Part shown: positions 60,201 through 64,000 of the stretch, one piece after another | Numbering within the stretch: position 1 is the stretch's first letter | Layout of the letters: the number at the start of each line of letters is the position of its first letter | Source: Antedon mediterranea | Lineage: Eukaryota; Echinodermata; Crinoidea; Comatulida; Antedonidae | Reading direction: 5' to 3' | DNA length: 64,000 bases | Assembly (NCBI RefSeq): GCF_964355755.1 | Contig: NC_092673.1 | Coordinates: 28,339,001-28,403,000 of the forward strand | Translations under genes and position numbers: made by a program | The notes under the pieces: model-generated | Databases searched by the model: none | Seen by the model: only the letters and a program-made list of their open reading frames with translations | Told to the model about the DNA's origin: nothing

Positions 60201-63200
60201 TTATTCCATAGTAAAATAGACAAGTCAAAAACAATTCACGTCATAAATTCAATTGTATTTTCTATATTTTTTTGGGCTAGTAGGCCCTAGGCCTAATTTT
60301 ATTATGGTTGTAGGCCTACTACTACTGGGCCTAGCTTTATATTATTGTCAATAGTTTTATTTATACATTTTATATATCCAATCGGCTCTTAATTATTTAT
60401 TTAATTTATTGTCCATTCCTTTCATATTAAATGTTTTTTTAAATCATTGGATTCAAGCCCAAACATCACAGCGAATCTTCCACGTTATAAAAAAAAACAA
60501 ATGTAATCGTCAATACAGTGTAATGTTAGCTTGCAATTAGCTGTGACTCTGCAAGGCGCCTAACTTGTCTAGACTAACGCTAGCCCCCGTGTCGATGCAC
60601 CGCTGCCATACACGGCCTGATGAACACCCATCATCAGTAGGTCTTAATACAGGCGATGACGGCGAAAATCTGAATAGGCGCGCCTAGGCCTAGGCCTGCT
60701 TGGTTTTTTGCCGTTGATATCGTAAACACTTCCGAAACCAGTTAACATTAGCTTGGTAGTTATAATGCTGCTTTTCAATAGTGCAAATTAGTTAATTCGA
60801 GTGACTAAATAGGTTAAAACGGCGTCTGAAATCAGTGAAATCATGGACCCGTGGACACCCATATAAACTCAAGTTTAAAAGCTCTCGTCTTAATATTAGG
60901 AGGGACACGTTCTCCAGGAGAGTTATTCTCTTATGGAATGCTCTGCCTACGGATGTAGTTTCATGTGCTACGGTGAACTTGTTCAAAGCAAAACTTAACG
61001 TCGCATGGTCTAACCACCCGCTGAAGTTTTCACCCTATATAGAATATGATTTTATTGCTAAGAGGGGCTTTTAAGCACTGAGTGCTTTGCCTCGATCCCG
61101 TAGACGAAAGTGTACGGGAAACAAGTAAAGTAAACAAGTAAGTAAAGAATAAATTGACCATAGTGTCCACGCTGCTGCTATATCGCACACACTTCCTGGT
61201 ATGACGTCATTGTGCCTTAGACCAAAATAGCGCGTTGCTACGGAGTGAGTTTTCAGCGCGTATCAAAAAGAATTTCATTGCAAACTTCAAACGCGATTTT
61301 CTCGTAAACTAATTGAATGATTTGTAAGTTTTTAAAATATAATAACTTTTTAAATATTTACTCAATTTTTATGAAATAAACACCATTGCAAAGCTTATGA
61401 TTCAAATAATCCAAATATATAAAAAAATACAAAATGAATATTTCCGACAAAAGTAGGGTTTTGCCAGATCGGGTCACATATAAATGTAAAAAAAGGAATA
61501 TAGATAAGCGTGATGCGCTCCATTGAATGTGATGAGCAATAACGAAAGAGACAAAAATCCTATATTTTACATTCGTGTGGCTATACGATGACGTCACAAT
61601 GTTTTTTTTAGCCTTATCGATGCATGATCCGTTATCTACAACTCATCAACTTCTAGATTTTGTAATAAAAATAAACGGTTCACGGTTTACTTTAGAAACT
61701 ATGACTGTTTAAAAAAAGACAAAATTTTGACGATTTTTTAAGCTTTTTCATAAAAAACGCGCATGAAATGTTTATTGAAATTGGAAAAGGTCTAAATTGT
61801 TTTCAAAATTACTAGGAAAGGCTTGAAAAATATAATTCAAGAGAAAAAAATATGTTTTTAACGCTACGTGCGCACCGCGTGCGTAAAAAATTGCGCGCCC
61901 GTGGGAATTTTTGACATGCTCAAAAATGATTTCAATCCCATATAGGAGGCTGCTAAGATAAAGCAGGCCATCAAGGAAGAACAAATACAAATCTTCTGAT
62001 AATCTTCTTAATCCATGATTTCAATCCCATATAGGCTGCTAAGATAAAGCAGGCCATCAAGGAAGAACAAATGCAAATCTTCTGATAATCTTCTTAATCC
62101 ATGATTTTAATCCCATACAGGCTGCCAAGACAAAGCAGGCCATCAAGGAAGAACAAATGCAAATCAAGGTAGTGGAAAGAGCTCAGCAGATTCAAGTACA
62201 AGAACAGGAGATTCAGAGACGCGAGAAAGAGTTGAACGCTCAAGTGAAGCAACCAGCGGAAGCTGAGAAATACAGACTGGAAACCATTGCTGCTGCTAAC
62301 AAGTACGTTTTTAAAATGACGTGTAAAGCTCTGTCTACACTATCAAACTATTTTGACAAAAAAATTGTGATGTGCCCAAATATGGTGGTGATACGCTTAA
62401 ATATGGTAGTGATTGGACATCATCATATCCATATATGTGCATATCACATTTTTTTGTCACATAAAGTTTGATAGTGTAGACAGAGATTAAGAAATTTATT
62501 CCTGTTCATCCGCGATTTCCCTCCTGGTTCCCAATGTGATGAGGCAAATGCTCTTGCATAGTGTACAAATATTATTGACTTAATTATCTTTCTAATCAAA
62601 TCAATTTTATTCATCTCATCAAAACAATACACGCAGCAAAAAGGTGTAACAAATTTAAAGAAGAGAAATGGATCTCCATGAAACCCCAAGGGCTTGTGAT
62701 AGGGAACCCACTACAAACTAGCACTTCTAGGAAATTTATTCTGCCCATCCCCTGTTTCCCAACTATATAATGTTGCTAAATTTAAACAGGCAAGTATCTA
62801 TACAGTAATAGAATATTGACACAGTGTTCGCACAAGTAGTATCTGACTTAATATTTTATAATTATTTTAGGAAGAAAATTATTCTGGAAGCAGAAGCTTC
62901 CTCTGAAGCTGTCAGAGTAAGTAACTAATATTAAGAATTAAAAGAGCATAATACAAGCAGTGATAATGGATTGTAAAGCTCTGTGTACACTATCAAACGT
63001 TATGTGACAAAAGAATGTGATACGCCCATATGGATGATGATGTCATATCAATACTATATTTGAGCATATCACTACCATATTTGAGCATATCACTGCCATA
63101 TTTGAGCATATCACTGCCATATTTGAGCATATCACTACCATATTTGAGCATATCACTACCATATTTGAGCATATCACTGCCATATTTGAGCATATCACTA

Positions 63201-63965
63201 CCATATTTGAGCATATCAGCCCTTTATTTTCTCATTATTGTACCATTGTCTATGTACCTCTATTTTTCTCTTTGAGTATTGATGTATATGTATTTTTAAT
63301 AAAATAAAATATCACTACCATATTTGAGCATATCACTACCATATTTGAGCATATCACTACTATATTTGAGCATATCACTACCATATTTGAGCATATCACT
63401 ACCATATTTGAGCATATCACTACTATATTTGAGCATATCACTACTATATTTGAGCATATCACTACCATATTTGAGCATATCACTGCCATATTTGAGCATA
63501 TCACTACCATATTTGAGCATATCACTACCATATTTGAGCATATCACTGCCATATTTGAGCATATCAGCCCTTTATATTCTCATTATTGTACCATTGTCTA
63601 TGTACCTCTATTTTTCTCTTTGAGTATTGATGTATATGTATTTTTAATAAAAATAAAATATCACTACCATATTTGGGCACATCACCTTTTTTTGTCAAGC
63701 TAGTTTGATAGTGTAGACAGAGCTTTATAATTGTTTTTTTCAACACGTTTGTCTAGTATTGAATCATTCCATTTTACATCCTTCTTTATTTGCTTATGAC
63801 GTTCGTTTGTTGCATTCTTCTGTCCAGGTACGTGGAGAGGCAGAGGCATATGCTATTGAAGAGAAGGCAAAAGCAGAAGCTGAACAGATGGCCAAGAAGG
63901 CTGATGCCTGGAAAGACTATCAAGATGCCGCTATGATTGACATGGTTCTTGAAACTCTTCCAAGA
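51166..63965 (+). CDS. FLOT1: Flotillin-1, incomplete at the 3' end
   Basis: Membrane-microdomain scaffold with an N-terminal SPFH/PHB domain and a coiled-coil flotillin domain. Exons: 51166-51211 (1a) or 52841-52889 (1b), then 54880-55046, 55593-55736, 57325-57444, 58025-58120, 58481-58633, 62121-62302, 62871-62916 and 63828-63965. They give 364 residues with exon 1a; the full protein is about 430, so the last part lies beyond the window. Landmarks are [104 protein letters not shown] and RGEAEAYAI, the latter within EA-rich repeats. The cysteine palmitoylated in mammalian FLOT1 (Cys34, in a LPCIQQ context) is valine here (WPVIQQ); two cysteines follow the SG at the exon 1/2 junction instead. 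Partial copies of exon 7 precede it. Confidence 0.92.
52841..52889 (+). other. FLOT1: Flotillin alternative first coding exon 1b
   Basis: Encodes [16 protein letters not shown] plus the first base of glycine, followed by a GTATAT donor. Same phase as 1a and one residue longer. No good 3' splice site is needed if it has its own promoter. A GGGGTGTGTGTG stretch at 52798 lies shortly upstream; a similar one is at 51389, downstream of exon 1a. Confidence 0.8.
53464..54735. mobile_element. TTAA-flanked MITE inserted into a copy of itself, flotillin intron
   Basis: Order A-A-B-B, with TTAA at every junction (53464, 53807, 54142, 54437, 54732). A (about 340 bp) starts with AGACACCTTCCCTACG or AGCCCCCTTCCCTACG; B (about 292 bp) ends with the complement, GGGAAGGTGTCT or GGGAAGGGGTCT. 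The inner element is 53811-54436, inserted at the TTAA that separates A from B in the outer element (53468-54731). TTAA duplications point to a piggyBac- or Kolobok-type mobiliser. Non-coding. Confidence 0.85.
55880..56125 (-). repeat. tRNA-Leu-like SINE, flotillin intron 3
   Basis: Reverse strand from 56124: GAGTGAGCGGCCAAGCGGTT then AAGAC resembles a class II tRNA 5' half; GGTTCGAGCCTCACTCAC resembles the T arm plus acceptor. The ends GAGTGAG and CTCACTC can pair over 7 bp, but the T stem is not complementary, so this is a retroposed tRNA-like unit and not a working tRNA. A non-tRNA body extends to about 55880. Confidence 0.55.
56485..56640. mobile_element. MITE-1 copy in flotillin intron 3
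   Basis: AAGCTCTATCTACACTATCA to GTTTGATTGTGTAGACAG, with two inner CATATTTGGG-type units. About 750 bp from the nearest 5' splice site. Confidence 0.8.
57091..57126. repeat. Perfect hairpin, 17-bp arms, flotillin intron 3
   Basis: CATAGAGATATTATAGT, a 2-nt spacer (TC), then the exact complement. Confidence 0.9.
57566..57960 (-). repeat. Interspersed SINE-like repeat, flotillin intron 4
   Basis: Contains CCTGGATTTATATAGCGCC, then CCAGGTACCCATTTATTCAC and CTGGGTGGAGAGAGGCAA, then CTTGCCTAAGGATACACTCA. I recall these blocks in a widespread marine invertebrate repeat whose reverse strand begins tRNA-like (GTGTGGTGCAATGTGTTGG). A second tRNA-like scrap (CTTAACCGCTCAGCCACTCA) lies at 57910-57930. 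Confidence 0.55.
58737..58815. mobile_element. Short relative of the GACGAGGCCCGACGA MITE, flotillin intron 6
   Basis: Left CAGCTCAGACAGCCATGACG and right ATCGTATGATCCTGAGTTAG match the two ends of the element at 24269-24475, with almost no interior left. Confidence 0.5.
59526..61478. mobile_element. 2-kb inverted-repeat element with TATA target duplication, flotillin intron 6
   Basis: Left end TGTGACCCGATCTGGCAAAA then CCCTCTCTTTGTCGG; the right end is its complement with one or two differences, giving arms of about 36 bp. TATA flanks both sides (59522-59525 and 61479-61482). No transposase frame was recognised. A non-LTR fragment (60790-61148) is nested inside. Superfamily not assigned. 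Confidence 0.8.
60790..61148 (+). mobile_element. 3' fragment of a non-LTR retrotransposon nested in the 59526-61478 element
   Basis: The frame ending with the TAA at 61072 encodes the typical C-terminus of a non-LTR RT protein: [39 protein letters not shown] and NLFKAKL. A 3' UTR with AAGTAAAGTAAACAAGTAAG follows. The rest of the element is absent. Confidence 0.65.
61946..62120 (+). pseudogene. Two partial upstream copies of flotillin exon 7 (86-bp tandem repeat)
   Basis: The 3' splice site and first 42 or so bases of exon 7 are present three times at 86-bp spacing: 61949, 62035 and the real exon at 62121. Each upstream copy has the sequence CCCATATAG before GCTGCTAAGATAAAGCAGGC. Both upstream copies diverge after CAAATC into TTCTGA, an in-frame stop, and have no evident 5' splice site. 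They are decoy acceptors or decayed exons; use of either would truncate flotillin. Confidence 0.85.
62325..62487. mobile_element. MITE-1 copy in flotillin intron 7
   Basis: AAAGCTCTGTCTACACTATC to GTTTGATAGTGTAGACAGAG, with two internal AAATATGGTRGTGAT units. It begins 22 bp after the 5' splice site at 62303. Confidence 0.85.
63042..63213 (+). repeat. 21-bp minisatellite tract 1 inside MITE-1
   Basis: About eight copies of ATCACTACCATATTTGAGCAT with A/G changes. It ends in a 95-bp non-repetitive segment starting ATCAGCCCTTTAT (63215-63310) that recurs after tract 2 (63563-63660). The 21-bp period keeps frames open; these are not genes. Confidence 0.9.
63309..63562 (+). repeat. 21-bp minisatellite tract 2 inside MITE-1
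   Basis: About twelve copies of the same 21-bp unit, with CCATATTTGAG and CTATATTTGAG variants interspersed, followed by the second copy of the 95-bp segment. Confidence 0.9.
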
Positions 63966-64000
63966 GTAAGTACATTTTATACCTGCTAACTTCCACACAT

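Larger units (their letters stand above)
62975..63726. mobile_element. MITE-1 copy enlarged by minisatellite growth, flotillin intron 8
   Basis: The ends are ordinary MITE-1 (AAAGCTCTGTGTACACTATC and GATAGTGTAGACAGAGCTTT), but the interior is swollen to about 750 bp. It begins 58 bp after the 5' splice site at 62917. Confidence 0.85.

Noticed and set aside
62993-63623. Open frames on both strands with repeating [14 protein letters not shown] or VVICSNM units
   Set aside because: The 21-bp minisatellite has a period divisible by three, so frames stay open by chance. They lie inside a MITE within a flotillin intron.

Overview
This window looks like nuclear DNA of an AT-rich invertebrate animal. 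Eight protein-coding genes, all interrupted by GT-AG introns, lie among dense non-coding repeats. Several proteins resemble deuterostome orthologues, and the short palindrome TAGGCCTA is very frequent. A marine invertebrate deuterostome such as an echinoderm is my best guess, but this is inference. I saw no bacterial-style operon and no convincing functional tRNA, rRNA or CRISPR.

Layout, left to right. (1) 1114-4089 (+): the last five coding exons of a uridine-cytidine kinase; the P-loop exon lies outside the window. (2) 4090-9199: intergenic DNA with several MITEs. (3) 9200-16234 (+): ACTR5, an INO80-complex actin-related protein, complete in 15 coding exons. (4) 17231-20186 (-): a reticulocalbin-2-like EF-hand protein of the ER lumen, complete in 7 exons, tail-to-tail with ACTR5. 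(5) 20713-25887 (+): a SMYD3-like SET/MYND methyltransferase, complete in 11 exons, head-to-head with reticulocalbin across 526 bp. (6) 26334-37787: an 11.4-kb satellite block holding about 50 copies of a 97-bp repeat, then a 193-bp repeat in a 764-bp higher-order pattern, then about 16 copies of the 97-bp repeat inverted. Its outer ends carry related inverted sequences. (7) 38473-39670 (+): 14-kDa phosphohistidine phosphatase (PHPT1), 3 exons. (8) 41592-45502 (-): deoxyribonuclease II, 6 exons. (9) 46399-48498 (+): a 7-exon gene of unknown function, from a family I recall as multicopy in invertebrates. (10) 48721-50102 (+): a 5'-truncated non-LTR retrotransposon. (11) 51166-63965 (+): flotillin-1, with two alternative first coding exons and cut off by the window end.

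The genes are unrelated housekeeping functions (nucleotide salvage, chromatin remodelling, ER calcium binding, lysine methylation, histidine dephosphorylation, lysosomal DNA breakdown, membrane scaffolding), and nothing suggests a shared pathway. The unusual content is in the repeats: the inverted composite satellite block; a palindromic MITE family with about 18 copies, most intronic ones lying within about 65 bp downstream of a 5' splice site; a TTAA-flanked element inserted into a copy of itself; and triplication of part of a flotillin exon. Exon junctions were placed by eye from splice signals, reading-frame continuity and family similarity. In every multi-exon model the intron phases add up to one open frame.
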